Source: Neorhizobium populisoli (lineage in GTDB: Bacteria > Pseudomonadota > Alphaproteobacteria > Rhizobiales > Rhizobiaceae). Taken from it: a stretch of DNA of 64,000 bases. The notes beneath the pieces were generated by a model. It searched no databases. It was not told the origin of the DNA and was given only the letters and a program-made list of their open reading frames with translations. The stretch's first letter is position 1; each line of letters opens with the position of its first letter. A program made the translations under genes and the position numbers. The DNA lies in contig NZ_JAHYCB010000009.1 in the NCBI RefSeq assembly GCF_019430945.1, positions 124,001 to 188,000 on the forward strand, given 5' to 3'. This document shows positions 52,124 to 61,477 of the stretch, in pieces.

Positions 52124-53476
52124 ATGACGACGATGGGCGAAGCCGTGACGAGCGAGGCGGAACGCGAGATCGACAGGCTGATGACCCTTCATCCGAAAGG
52201 TTTCGACCTTTCGCTTGATCGTATCATCCGGCTTCTCGCGCTTCTCGGCGATCCGCACAAAAAACTGCCGCCGGTCATCCATGTGGCCGGCACCAATGGC
52301 AAAGGCTCGGTCACGGCCTTCTGTCGTGCGCTTCTGGAAGCGGGCGGGTATGCCACCCATGCCCATACCTCGCCGCATCTCGTCCACTGGCACGAACGGT
52401 ACCGGATCGGCGTCAAGGGCGGTCGCAGCCAGCTGGTGGACGATGCATTGCTCGCCGATGCGCTTCGCCGCATCGCTGCCGCCAATGACGGCCAGCCGAT
52501 CACCGTTTTCGAAATCCTGACAGCGGCAACCTTCCTGCTGTTTTCCGAACAGCCGGCCGATGTGGTGATCCTCGAAGTCGGCCTTGGCGGCCGTTTCGAT
52601 GCGACCAACGTCATTTCCAATCCGGCCGTTTCGGTCATCATGCCGATCTCGCTCGACCATCAGGCCTATCTCGGCGACCGGGTCGAACTGATCGCGGCTG
52701 AAAAGGCCGGCATCATGAAACGCGGCCGGCCGGTGGTGATCGGTCAGCAGGAATTCGACGCGGCCCGCGAAGTGCTGGTCTCGACCGCAGAACGGTTAAG
52801 CTGTCCGATGTCCGTCTACGGTCAGGATTTTTCCGCCCACGAGGAATTCGGCCGGCTGGTCTATCAGGACGAAGACGGCCTGCACGATCTGCCTCTGCCC
52901 AGGCTTCCCGGCCGGCATCAATATGCCAATGCGGCGGCGGCGATCCGCGCCGTCAAGGCGGCCGGTTTTCCGGTTACCGATGCGATGATGGAAAAGGCCA
53001 TGACGACGGTCGAATGGCCGGCTCGCCTACAGCGCCTCACGGACGGCAAGCTCATCGAACATGCGCCGGAAGGGTCGGAAATCTGGCTGGATGGCGGCCA
53101 TAATCCGGCCGGCGGCGAAGTGATTGCCGAAGCTATGGCGGCTTTCGAGGAACGCCAGTCGCGCCCTCTCTACCTCGTGACCGGCATGATCAACACAAAG
53201 GATCCAGTCGGTTATTTCCGCGCCTTCGCGGATATCGCCGAACACGTCTTCACCGTCCGCATCCGCGGCAGCGAATCGGCGCTTGATCCCGTGGTTCTCG
53301 CTCACGCCGCCTTCGACGCGGGGCTGGTGGCGGAACCGGCCGGCTCGACGGTCGAGGCTTTGCAAGAGATTACCCGCCGCCACGTGCCGGGCGCACAGCC
53401 GCCGCGTATCCTGATCGGCGGTTCGCTCTATTACGCGGGCAATGTTCTGGCCGACAACGGCACTCCGCCGACCTGA
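52124..53476 (+). CDS. folC: Folylpolyglutamate / dihydrofolate synthase FolC
   Basis: FolC adds glutamate to folates and, in bifunctional types, to dihydropteroate. The 450-residue Mur-ligase-type protein has the P-loop GTNGKGS (56-62), TSPHLVHWHERYR, LEVGLGGRFDATN and the LDGGHNPAG block. I chose ATG at 52124; 52133 is possible, and the frame extends far back into accD without meaning. It starts 26 bases after accD and ends before a strong terminator. Confidence 0.95.
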   Translation: MTTMGEAVTSEAEREIDRLMTLHPKGFDLSLDRIIRLLALLGDPHKKLPPVIHVAGTNGKGSVTAFCRALLEAGGYATHAHTSPHLVHWHERYRIGVKGGRSQLVDDALLADALRRIAAANDGQPITVFEILTAATFLLFSEQPADVVILEVGLGGRFDATNVISNPAVSVIMPISLDHQAYLGDRVELIAAEKAGIMKRGRPVVIGQQEFDAAREVLVSTAERLSCPMSVYGQDFSAHEEFGRLVYQDEDGLHDLPLPRLPGRHQYANAAAAIRAVKAAGFPVTDAMMEKAMTTVEWPARLQRLTDGKLIEHAPEGSEIWLDGGHNPAGGEVIAEAMAAFEERQSRPLYLVTGMINTKDPVGYFRAFADIAEHVFTVRIRGSESALDPVVLAHAAFDAGLVAEPAGSTVEALQEITRRHVPGAQPPRILIGGSLYYAGNVLADNGTPPT

Positions 53477-53500
53477 GACGGGCTCGGATCGGACAAAAGA

Positions 53501-53534
53501 AAAGCCCGGCTGAATCGCTTCAGCCGGGCTTTTT
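53501..53534. terminator. Bidirectional terminator between folC and trxA
   Basis: AAAGCCCGGCTGAA (53501-53514) pairs perfectly with TTCAGCCGGGCTTT (53519-53532), with A and T flanks on both sides. Confidence 0.95.
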
Positions 53535-53554
53535 CATGCAATCAACTCAACCGA

Positions 53555-53875
53555 TCAGGCGGCGCTGGAAATCCAGGCCGAAAGCGCGGTCTTCGGGGCA
53601 GCGCCGACCTTGATATCGGCCACTTCGCCGCCCTTGAACATGGCGAGCGTCGGGATCGAACGTACGCCGAACTGGGCAGCCAATTCCGGGTTTTCGTCGA
53701 TGTTCAGCTTGACGACCTTGACCTTGCCGGCGAGCTCGTTCGAGATTTCCTCGAGGCTCGGGCCGATCATCTTACAAGGGCCGCACCATTCAGCCCAGAA
53801 ATCCACGACAACCGGCTCTACGGAGTTGAGGACTTCGGCCTGGAAATTGCTGTTATCGACTTTCACGGTAGCCAT
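53555..53875 (-). CDS. trxA: Thioredoxin TrxA
   Basis: Small cytoplasmic dithiol oxidoreductase. The 106-residue protein has the redox motif WCGPC (30-34), the buried Asp (VVVDFWAEW) and cis-Pro (SIPTL). ATG at 53875 gives the standard MATVKVDN start; the frame extends to 53929. It lies 72 bases downstream of addA on the same strand. Confidence 0.97.
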   Translation of the reverse strand: MATVKVDNSNFQAEVLNSVEPVVVDFWAEWCGPCKMIGPSLEEISNELAGKVKVVKLNIDENPELAAQFGVRSIPTLAMFKGGEVADIKVGAAPKTALSAWISSAA

Positions 53876-53947
53876 GGGGCTCTCCTTAACGATTCTCTGT
53901 TGACCCAAATGTGAGCGCGAGCCCCACATATTTCAATGTCCGTCATC

Positions 53948-56900
53948 TCACTTTGTTTTGAGTTCCGCAAGCGAGCGCGACATGAGCTCCGGCGACAGGC
54001 GGATGAGGGCAGCTGATTCGGTATAGACCAGAACGCAGTCCACTTCCCGGCCGGGATAAAGCGGCATCAGAATTTCGCGATAGATGGCAAGCTGCGCCCG
54101 GTGCGGCAGCGCCACGTCTTCGGCATCCTTCGGCGGCATGCGGTTGGTCTTGTAGTCGAGGATGACGACGCGGTCGTCTGTCACCACCAGCCGGTCGATC
54201 CGGCCGGAAATAGCAAAATCCCGGCCTTCCAGCGTCAACGTCCCCATGATCGAGACTTCGGACTGGCTGCGGGCCGAAAAGACGTCGGCCAGATCCCGAT
54301 GGGAAAGCACCGACATGACGGCCGCGACAAGCTTTTGCCGTTCCGCCGCCGGCCAGAACCGGGCGGCACGCTCCGCATAACGCCTTGCCGCCGCTTCCCG
54401 TTCGGTCTCGGCAAATTCCGTCAGCATCTGCAGCATGCGGTGAACGAGCTTGCCCTTCTGCAGCGCAAGTCCAGCGCTCTCCCGATCGCCGAAAAGCGGC
54501 GAAGTGACGATCAGATCGTCCGCATCGTCATCGATCATCGTACCGGCGCCGGAAGGGCTCAGCGGGCGCGGCAAAACCTTTTGGGCCGGCAGGCTGCGCG
54601 ACAGGGCAGGCGGCAAAGGCTGTTTCTCGGCCGGGGCGTTTTCCCGATGCTCGGCCTTCGAGATCTTGCCGCCGGTATTCGGCAGCCGCCACTGAAGCCC
54701 ACCCCATTGCCCGTCCCGGTCGACAAATTCTTGCGTGCTGCAATGATGTTCGTCGCCGGCGAGCGCCCGCGAAATCGTCGCCGCCCAGGTATCCGGGTTG
54801 TCTATCTTGCCGCGATAACCGCAAACGATCAGCCGGTCGGCGGCGCGCGTCATGCCGACATAGAGCAGGCGGCGATATTCTTCTTCGGTCAGGGTCTTGA
54901 GCCGGGCATCGTCGGTGGCCGTCAATGCGTTTCCGAGCCCCTTGCCGGGCACCCAGGCCGGGACCTCTTCCACGCCGACCCGCAGCAGCCGGAATTTCGG
55001 CACATGCGAGGAGATAAAGGCCTTAGAGCCGCTATCGACGAGGAAAACCACCGGCGCTTCCAGACCCTTGGAAGCATGCACGGTCATGATCCGCACTTCG
55101 TTGCGGCCGCCATCCTGTTCGCGCTTCACTTCCGGTGATTCGAGCTCCAGCGTCGAGACAAAGGCCTGCAGGCCGGGCAGGCCGGAAGTTTCGTGGTCGA
55201 GCGCAAAGGTCAGGAATTCGTCGAGAATGTCGCCGGCCTCGGTGCCGAGCCGGCCGAGAAACTTTCGCCGCCCGCCATATTGGCCGAGAATCCGGGCAAA
55301 CAGATCATGCGGACTGAGCTGGCGGGAGAGGAACAGCAGGTGATGCAGCCGCTCGGATGCGTCGCGGAATTGCAGCGGCTGTTCCTCGGCCAGGCGGTTG
55401 AGCTGCGCCCAGGCGCTGGCTCGGTCCGAACGAAGGGCCGTGACCTCGAAAACCTCATCTTCGGAAAGGTTGAAAAGCGGGCTCTTCAGAAGCGCGGCCA
55501 GCGAAAGATCGTCCTGCGGCAACAGGAGAAAGCGTCCGAGCGCCAAAAGGTCCTGAACGGCGATATGGCTGGTCAGCCGCAGCCGGTCGGCACCGGCGAC
55601 GGGAATATTGTCGCGCCGCTTCAACGCCCGGGTCAGCGCGTTGACGAAGGCATCGCGCTTGCGCACCAGAACGAGGATGTCGCCCGGCTCGATCGGCCGC
55701 GCCACGGAGCCGTCGGCGCCCTTTTCGATGATCGTTTCCTTGCCGATCATCTCTTCGATACGGTTGGCGATCCGACCGGCAAGAATGGCGGAGGGCGCCT
55801 TGTCCGGCGTCGAATCGAACGGCGCGGTCCAGTCCTCCTCCCGTTCGGAAACCTCCGGCACGACGACATCCCAGAGATCGACCTCGCCGGGATGGCCCAT
55901 GCGGTTCGAACGATGCTGGACAGGGTCGCCGATGGCGCTCAGGCCTTTCGCATTCTCCTCCAGCGAAAACACCTGGTCTACGGCGGCCAGCACATCGGCG
56001 GTGGAGCGGAAGGAAAGCGGCAGGCGGATGGCATGGAAGGACTGGCCGCTGCCGCGCACCCGCTTTTCCGTCTCGCTGCGTTCGTCGGCAAACCGTTCCG
56101 GCCGGGCGCCCTGGAACGAGTAGATCGACTGTTTTTCGTCGCCGACCGCAAAGATAGTGCGCAGCGTCTCGCGGGCGCTGGTGCCGGAGTAGAAATCCTC
56201 GGCGAGCGACTTGATCACCGTCCACTGGATCGGGCTGGTATCCTGCGCCTCATCGACGAGAATGTGGTCGATGCCCTGATCGAGCTTGTAATGCACCCAA
56301 GCGCCGACGCCGTCGCGGGTCAGGAGATCGGCGGTGCGGGCGATCAGGTCCTCGAAGTCGAGCAGGCTGCGGCTCTTCTTCAGGTCCTCGTAATCGTCGT
56401 TCAGCCGCTGGGCGAGCGTCAGCGCCGCCCTGGTCGCCGCGAACATACGGATCAGCCGCAACCGGTCGCGGCAGGCGACGATGTGGTTGCGGGCGGCATC
56501 CACGGCACCGGCCAGTTCCGGCGCCATGGTCACCATCGCCTTGGCGACCAGCGACGAATCCGCCTTCGGCTTGCCCTCGCGGGTAAGAAAAATCTGGTCG
56601 AGATAATCGGCGCGCTTGAAAGGCTCGGTCTCCCGCATCGCCATTCGCAGACCATAGGCGACCTCGGTCACCTTCGAGCCGCCCTTCTGGTCGGCGAGCG
56701 ACAGGTAGAGATCGAGCGTAATGCCGGAAAGCTCCGGCAACGGCCAGTAGCCGGCGGCGATACTCTCTTGCGTATCCGCCGGTCCAAGCCCCATAATACG
56801 TTTCAGCTCGGCGCCGATGCCGCCATGGCGTTCAGCGAAGGCCGTGAACCGGCGGATTGCGGTGCGATTGGCGATGATGTCGCCAAGCAAGGTCTCCAGC

Positions 56901-57511
56901 CCGAATTCGTCACCGAGATCGAGGACATGCGCAAAGGCTTCCGCCAGATCGGGGTCATCCTCCGCCGAGGTGGCAGTCAGCAGCGAACGGCGCGCTTCTG
57001 CAAGCAGTGTCGAGGCGGCCCGGTCGTCGAGCACTGAAAAATGCCCGGCGACATTGGCCTCCAGCGGAAACTGATGCAGCAGCGCCTCGCAAAAGGCATG
57101 GATGGTCTGGATCTTCAGCCCGCCCGGCGTTTCCAGCGCCTTGGCAAACAGCCGCCGCGCTTCGGCAAGCTTGAACGAATCCGGCTCATGACCTTCGACA
57201 TCCCGGATCCTTTTGGCGAGATCCATGTCGGAAAGCACGGTCCATTCGGAAAGCCGCTGGAAGACACGGTTCGACATTTCGGACGCCGCAGCCTTGGTAT
57301 AGGTGAGGCAGAGGATGGAGGATGGCCGGCTGCCGGCAAGCAGCAGCCGGATGACGCGCTGGGTCAGCACATGCGTCTTGCCGGAACCGGCATTGGCCGA
57401 CACCCAGGCCGAACTTTTGGGATCGGAGGCGCGCGATTGCTGGACGGTCGTCCAGTCGATCCATTTGATCGGGTCGTCATCGGCGGGGAGATCATCGAGA
57501 TGGTCACTCAT
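53948..57511 (-). CDS. addA: Double-strand break repair helicase-nuclease AddA
   Basis: AddA is the UvrD-type 3'-5' helicase and nuclease subunit of AddAB, which resects DNA ends for RecA loading. The 1187-residue protein has Walker A NAGSGKTHVL (41-46 for AGSGKT), Walker B/motif II ILVDEAQDTSPIQW, helicase motif III VGDEKQSIYSFQGA, motif V/VI (MTVHASKGLEAPVVFL, LLYVGMTRAADRL) and the C-terminal RecB-type nuclease motif LDYKTNRMP (Asp1119, Lys1121). I chose ATG at 57511, which overlaps the addB stop. Length and motifs are typical for alphaproteobacteria. Confidence 0.96.
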   Translation of the reverse strand: MSDHLDDLPADDDPIKWIDWTTVQQSRASDPKSSAWVSANAGSGKTHVLTQRVIRLLLAGSRPSSILCLTYTKAAASEMSNRVFQRLSEWTVLSDMDLAKRIRDVEGHEPDSFKLAEARRLFAKALETPGGLKIQTIHAFCEALLHQFPLEANVAGHFSVLDDRAASTLLAEARRSLLTATSAEDDPDLAEAFAHVLDLGDEFGLETLLGDIIANRTAIRRFTAFAERHGGIGAELKRIMGLGPADTQESIAAGYWPLPELSGITLDLYLSLADQKGGSKVTEVAYGLRMAMRETEPFKRADYLDQIFLTREGKPKADSSLVAKAMVTMAPELAGAVDAARNHIVACRDRLRLIRMFAATRAALTLAQRLNDDYEDLKKSRSLLDFEDLIARTADLLTRDGVGAWVHYKLDQGIDHILVDEAQDTSPIQWTVIKSLAEDFYSGTSARETLRTIFAVGDEKQSIYSFQGARPERFADERSETEKRVRGSGQSFHAIRLPLSFRSTADVLAAVDQVFSLEENAKGLSAIGDPVQHRSNRMGHPGEVDLWDVVVPEVSEREEDWTAPFDSTPDKAPSAILAGRIANRIEEMIGKETIIEKGADGSVARPIEPGDILVLVRKRDAFVNALTRALKRRDNIPVAGADRLRLTSHIAVQDLLALGRFLLLPQDDLSLAALLKSPLFNLSEDEVFEVTALRSDRASAWAQLNRLAEEQPLQFRDASERLHHLLFLSRQLSPHDLFARILGQYGGRRKFLGRLGTEAGDILDEFLTFALDHETSGLPGLQAFVSTLELESPEVKREQDGGRNEVRIMTVHASKGLEAPVVFLVDSGSKAFISSHVPKFRLLRVGVEEVPAWVPGKGLGNALTATDDARLKTLTEEEYRRLLYVGMTRAADRLIVCGYRGKIDNPDTWAATISRALAGDEHHCSTQEFVDRDGQWGGLQWRLPNTGGKISKAEHRENAPAEKQPLPPALSRSLPAQKVLPRPLSPSGAGTMIDDDADDLIVTSPLFGDRESAGLALQKGKLVHRMLQMLTEFAETEREAAARRYAERAARFWPAAERQKLVAAVMSVLSHRDLADVFSARSQSEVSIMGTLTLEGRDFAISGRIDRLVVTDDRVVILDYKTNRMPPKDAEDVALPHRAQLAIYREILMPLYPGREVDCVLVYTESAALIRLSPELMSRSLAELKTK

Positions 57512-60500
57512 CCGCTTCGGCCTCTCCATCGTCATCGGCTGTCGACCATTCCGCTACCCGCGCCAGATGGTCGTATTCGCCGCCGAAATCGCCCTGGGCA
57601 AACGGAACGAGCCGCGATGCGAAACCGGCCTCGCCATTCCTCAGCGTCGCCACGAACCGGGTAAGCTGTTCGATCGATTCCTGCGCAAGATCGAGAGCAG
57701 ATTTCGGCTGGCGTTTGGCCGTGGCCGTCGTGCCCTCGTTATTGACTTTCTCGGCCCGGAACCGATCGCCCGGTCGAAGCCGGACATAGAGCAGATCGCC
57801 CGGTCGCTGCGCGCCTATATTGCGGAAAGCGCCGGCCTGCAGAGCTGCGGCCTCCAGTGCCAACTGCGGATCGAGCAGGGCGCGGGCCTGCGACACCGAA
57901 GGGCTGAGACCGGTCTTGTAATCGATGAGATCGGTCTCGCCGGATCCCTTGATGTCGATCCGGTCGGCAATGCCGGTGACGCGAATGCCGGCGGCTTCTA
58001 CCTCGAAACCGGCACTGACTTCGGTTGCCGTGCTGCGGATATCCGGCGCCCGGCCGACTTCCCAGTCGAGAAAGGCGCGCGCCACCTCGACGAAACGTGG
58101 CCGCCAGACCCGGTCGATATGCGGCGGCAACTGCTCGGCATCGAACATGTCTTCCGTTATCCGGCTCATTGCTTCACGTGAAACGGGCGTGCCGGGCTTG
58201 TGGCCTTCGCGGGTATAACGATCGATGATCGCATGATAGAGCGTGCCGCGCTGGGCCGCACCCGGATCTTCGTTGAACGGCGCCAGCGGATCGAGTTTCA
58301 GGATGCGCCGCGCATAGATCGAATAGGGATCGCGGCGCAGGCGGCCGACTTCGCTGAACGAATAACTTTTTGGCTGCAGATCGGCCGGAGGTTTTGGGGC
58401 AGGGCGCTTGGCGCCCGGCTGGTTTTCCCCCACGTCGATCGCCGTGGCCCAATGTCGGAAATCCACGCCGCGCGCCTTGAGTTCCGCCGCAAAACCCTTG
58501 CCTCCCAGCGCCAGCAGCCGCTGCAGCCAGCGCGAAGCGACGGTCGGCGTCGAGCCCTGCCGCATCGAACGCGACAGGATGAGATTGCGCGTGCCGCAGG
58601 CCATTTCGAAATCGTGCGCCAGCTGGCCGATGCGCCGTTCGGGCGGCTCGAGCCCCATATCCGTCTTCATGGTGCGGGACAGGAACGGGTTGTTGACCGT
58701 CTGGCCCGGCCAGGAGCCTTCGTTCAGGCCGCCAAGGATCATCGTATCGACGCTCTGCAGGCGTGCTTCCAGCGTACCGAAGATGAAGACGCGCGGATGG
58801 GCGAGCGAACGGGGTTTCACCGCGCCGCCAGTCGTCAGCGCCATGACGATATCGATCCATTGCGGCCCGTCCGCTTCCATCTGGCCGTCGGTCTCCATGA
58901 CTTCGGAGAGGAGGCCGGCCAGTCTTTCGCCGGCTTCGCCCGACCAGAGCAGGCCGAGGCTGCCGCGCTCGTCGATGCAGAGCGCTTCCAGGACGCGGCC
59001 GGTGCGGGCCGCCCAATCGGAAAGCGTGAGTTTTGCCGTCAGCCCGCGCCCGTCGGGTCGGCGGCGCAGGAAAGCGGAGACCAGCGGCTCGACCGCCTTG
59101 GCGAGTTTCCGGGCAAGCTCGGCCGCCTTGTCGTCGGCTCCCTCATGCAACGAAAGGCGCCAGCGGGGCGGGTGCCGGTCATCGGCCTGTTCTTCGATCT
59201 GCCGCTCTAGAAGCGGTTCCAGTGCCGAAATGTCCATTTCGCCGATGCCGCCGCGCAGGGCGATCACTTCCAGCGCCTCGACGGCCTCCCGCAACTCGTT
59301 CGCCGGCAAACCGAGGCGCAGGAGAGGGTGTTTCAGCAGGCCGACGATCGCCACCGGGTCGCCGGGGCGAAGCGTCGCTTCGAGCAGAAGCTGGGTGAGC
59401 GTGCCCTGCGGCGTGCCGGACAGCGCTGAACCGGCTGAATCATCGGCGATAATGCCGAAACGGGCAAGTTCCGCGGTTACCCGGCGGCCGAGCGCACGAT
59501 CCGGCGTGATCAGCGCCGCGACCGCTTCGCCGCCGTTCTTGCCCGGTTTTTCGAGTGCCAGGCGTAGCGCGATGGCGATCGCTACCGCCTCTTCGCGCTC
59601 GTTGGCCGCTTCTATCAGGGATACATCGGTAAAAGCCCGGCTGAGGTCATCGGGTTTAGCCTCCTCCCGCCATGTGCTCCAGCGGTCGGTCGCCTTGGCA
59701 GGCACCAGCGCCTGGGAGATCGCGGCCGCGCGGAAAGCGAGGTCGGCGGGTGCTTCGGCAAGGCCAAGAACGTCGTCGCGGCCGATACCGATCTTTTTCA
59801 GAAGTTGGGAAAGCCCGAATTGCGGGTGGCTGCGGCTTGCCGGCTCCGGCTTTCCGTCGAAACTTTCCTCGCCGACCAATGCCCATTGGTCCGGCGGCAT
59901 GGATGTATCGAGGCCGGGAAGCACGACAGTGCCTTCAGGCAGGCGCGAGATTGCCGCGATGAGATCGGCCGCGGCCGGCACCGAGCCGGTGGAACCGGCG
60001 ACGATCACCGGCCCCCTATGTGGCCGCTCCATGATCCGCCGGGCCTCGCCGCGCAGAATGGCGGCCTGGTGTTTGGCCGGCGACGAGCGGCGCAATTCCT
60101 CCAGCCGCGTCGGCCAGAAGGCGCTAGCGATTTTCAGGAATTCCGTCGTCAGTTGCCACCAGAGTGCATGTTCGCCGGTGTCGAGACCTTTGAGGTCTTC
60201 CCAGTCGCGCTCTTCGGTATCGACAGCGTCGATCAGTTCGGCAAGCGCTCGGGCAAGCCAGATCGCGTCAGCAGGACTGGCGGGTGCGACAAGCGGCGAT
60301 TCCGAATGTACGTCGAGTACGATCTTCGGCAACTGGTTGCGCCAGGCCAAAATCAATCGGCCGAGTTCCAGAAGCCGCGCCGTGCTACCGATCGGCAGGG
60401 CTAGGTCCATTTCTTCCGGCGCGACGAGATCGAAGAAACCGCTGTCGTCATCCGTCTCGCCGAGCGGGCGGATGACGGGAAGGATAGCCGACTTGCCACC

Positions 60501-60713
60501 CAGCAGGTCAACGAATTCCGAGCGCAGCACGCGGGCCGAACGGCGCGTCGGCACATAGATCGTCACATCGGCAAGCGAGATCGGATCGGCGGGATCGTAA
60601 CGGAAATTTCTGTCCAGCCGGCCGTCGCATAGTGCGGCCGCAAGCGTCTTGAGGAAAGGCACGCCGGCGGGAATGGTGAAGACGCGGGGCTGTTCTCGTG
60701 TTAGGCCTGCCAT
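57504..60713 (-). CDS. addB: Double-strand break repair nuclease subunit AddB
   Basis: AddB is the second nuclease subunit of AddAB and scans for recombination hotspots in some species. The 1069-residue protein has a degenerate N-terminal helicase-like part (FTIPAGVPFLKTLA where a Walker A would be) and a C-terminal PD-(D/E)XK nuclease domain with LIDYKTG (Asp931, Lys933). It has only three cysteines, and none sit where the Fe-S ligands of Bacillus AddB lie. ATG at 60713 is preferred (GTG 60722 possible) and overlaps the upstream stop. A parS-like site encodes V-S-R-E-A near codon 850. Confidence 0.94.
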   Translation of the reverse strand: MAGLTREQPRVFTIPAGVPFLKTLAAALCDGRLDRNFRYDPADPISLADVTIYVPTRRSARVLRSEFVDLLGGKSAILPVIRPLGETDDDSGFFDLVAPEEMDLALPIGSTARLLELGRLILAWRNQLPKIVLDVHSESPLVAPASPADAIWLARALAELIDAVDTEERDWEDLKGLDTGEHALWWQLTTEFLKIASAFWPTRLEELRRSSPAKHQAAILRGEARRIMERPHRGPVIVAGSTGSVPAAADLIAAISRLPEGTVVLPGLDTSMPPDQWALVGEESFDGKPEPASRSHPQFGLSQLLKKIGIGRDDVLGLAEAPADLAFRAAAISQALVPAKATDRWSTWREEAKPDDLSRAFTDVSLIEAANEREEAVAIAIALRLALEKPGKNGGEAVAALITPDRALGRRVTAELARFGIIADDSAGSALSGTPQGTLTQLLLEATLRPGDPVAIVGLLKHPLLRLGLPANELREAVEALEVIALRGGIGEMDISALEPLLERQIEEQADDRHPPRWRLSLHEGADDKAAELARKLAKAVEPLVSAFLRRRPDGRGLTAKLTLSDWAARTGRVLEALCIDERGSLGLLWSGEAGERLAGLLSEVMETDGQMEADGPQWIDIVMALTTGGAVKPRSLAHPRVFIFGTLEARLQSVDTMILGGLNEGSWPGQTVNNPFLSRTMKTDMGLEPPERRIGQLAHDFEMACGTRNLILSRSMRQGSTPTVASRWLQRLLALGGKGFAAELKARGVDFRHWATAIDVGENQPGAKRPAPKPPADLQPKSYSFSEVGRLRRDPYSIYARRILKLDPLAPFNEDPGAAQRGTLYHAIIDRYTREGHKPGTPVSREAMSRITEDMFDAEQLPPHIDRVWRPRFVEVARAFLDWEVGRAPDIRSTATEVSAGFEVEAAGIRVTGIADRIDIKGSGETDLIDYKTGLSPSVSQARALLDPQLALEAAALQAGAFRNIGAQRPGDLLYVRLRPGDRFRAEKVNNEGTTATAKRQPKSALDLAQESIEQLTRFVATLRNGEAGFASRLVPFAQGDFGGEYDHLARVAEWSTADDDGEAEADE
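58170..58185. other. parS-like site inside addB (14/16)
   Basis: TGCTTCACGTGAAACG, with intact TTCACGTGAAAC core. On the coding strand it yields V-S-R-E-A in AddB. It is 27 kb from oriC, the farthest copy. Confidence 0.7.
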
Positions 60714-60718
60714 CAAGC

Positions 60719-61465
60719 TCACGCCGGCGCCCGGAACCGCCGGATCGTTTCTTCGGCGTCGTCGATCGCTTCCGGCGTGCCGACGGTCAGCCAATGGCCG
60801 TCCATCATCATGCCATAAAGCCTGCCACGGGAAATCGCCTTGTCGAAATAGGTGTTGATGTTGAACGGATCGCGCGGCGCGTCGTCGAGGAATTCCGGCT
60901 TCATTGCGAAGGCGCCGGCATAAACGACCGGATTGGACGGATCATCGCGGAAGCGGGTCAGCTTGCCGTCCGCCGCCATGCTGAAATCGTTGACGCCATT
61001 ATGGCCGGTCGTGTTCTCGATCTTCACGCAGAGCATGGCCATATCCATGCGCTCCGGATCGAAGAAGGCGCTCAATCGGTCGAGATTGCTCGGTTTGCCC
61101 GGTTCTTCGCCGATCCAGAACAGGTCGGCATTCATCTGGAATATCGTATCGCGTCCGAGCAGGGGCAGAGCCTTCACGATGCCGCCGCCATTGTTCATCA
61201 AGCCGTCGCGCTCGTCCGAGATCAGGATCTCCATCCCGTCATAGGACTTGAGATGCGCTTCCATCTGGTCGGCGAAATGGTGCACGTTGACCGCCGCCCG
61301 TTCGACACCCGCCTGTTTCAGCGAATCGAGGACGTAGTCGATCATCGGCTTGCCGGCGATCGTCACCAGCGGCTTTGGCATCGTATTGGTGACGGGGCGC
61401 ATGCGGGTGCCGAGACCGGCCGCCAGCACTATCGCCTCTTTGATAGGGGCTTCTTTGATTGTCAT
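60719..61465 (-). CDS. murU: Nucleotidyltransferase, N-acetylmuramate-1-phosphate uridylyltransferase MurU-like
   Basis: A 248-residue sugar-phosphate nucleotidyltransferase with the signature LAAGLGTRMRP (14-24), KPLVTIAGKPMIDY and the metal-binding NADLFW (the usual GxD). The size (no C-terminal extension) fits MurU, which joins MurNAc-1-phosphate to UDP. The adjacent gene encodes the matching AmgK kinase, together bypassing de novo UDP-MurNAc synthesis, as shown in Pseudomonas putida. Thirteen bases after the TsaE-AmgK gene, and addB begins at its stop. A general mannose-1-phosphate transferase is the alternative. Confidence 0.85.
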   Translation of the reverse strand: MTIKEAPIKEAIVLAAGLGTRMRPVTNTMPKPLVTIAGKPMIDYVLDSLKQAGVERAAVNVHHFADQMEAHLKSYDGMEILISDERDGLMNNGGGIVKALPLLGRDTIFQMNADLFWIGEEPGKPSNLDRLSAFFDPERMDMAMLCVKIENTTGHNGVNDFSMAADGKLTRFRDDPSNPVVYAGAFAMKPEFLDDAPRDPFNINTYFDKAISRGRLYGMMMDGHWLTVGTPEAIDDAEETIRRFRAPA

Positions 61466-61477
61466 CGGAACCGCTAT

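Noticed and set aside
58408..60558. 716-codon plus-strand open frame across addB
   Set aside because: Ser/Arg-rich low-complexity translation, shadow of addB.
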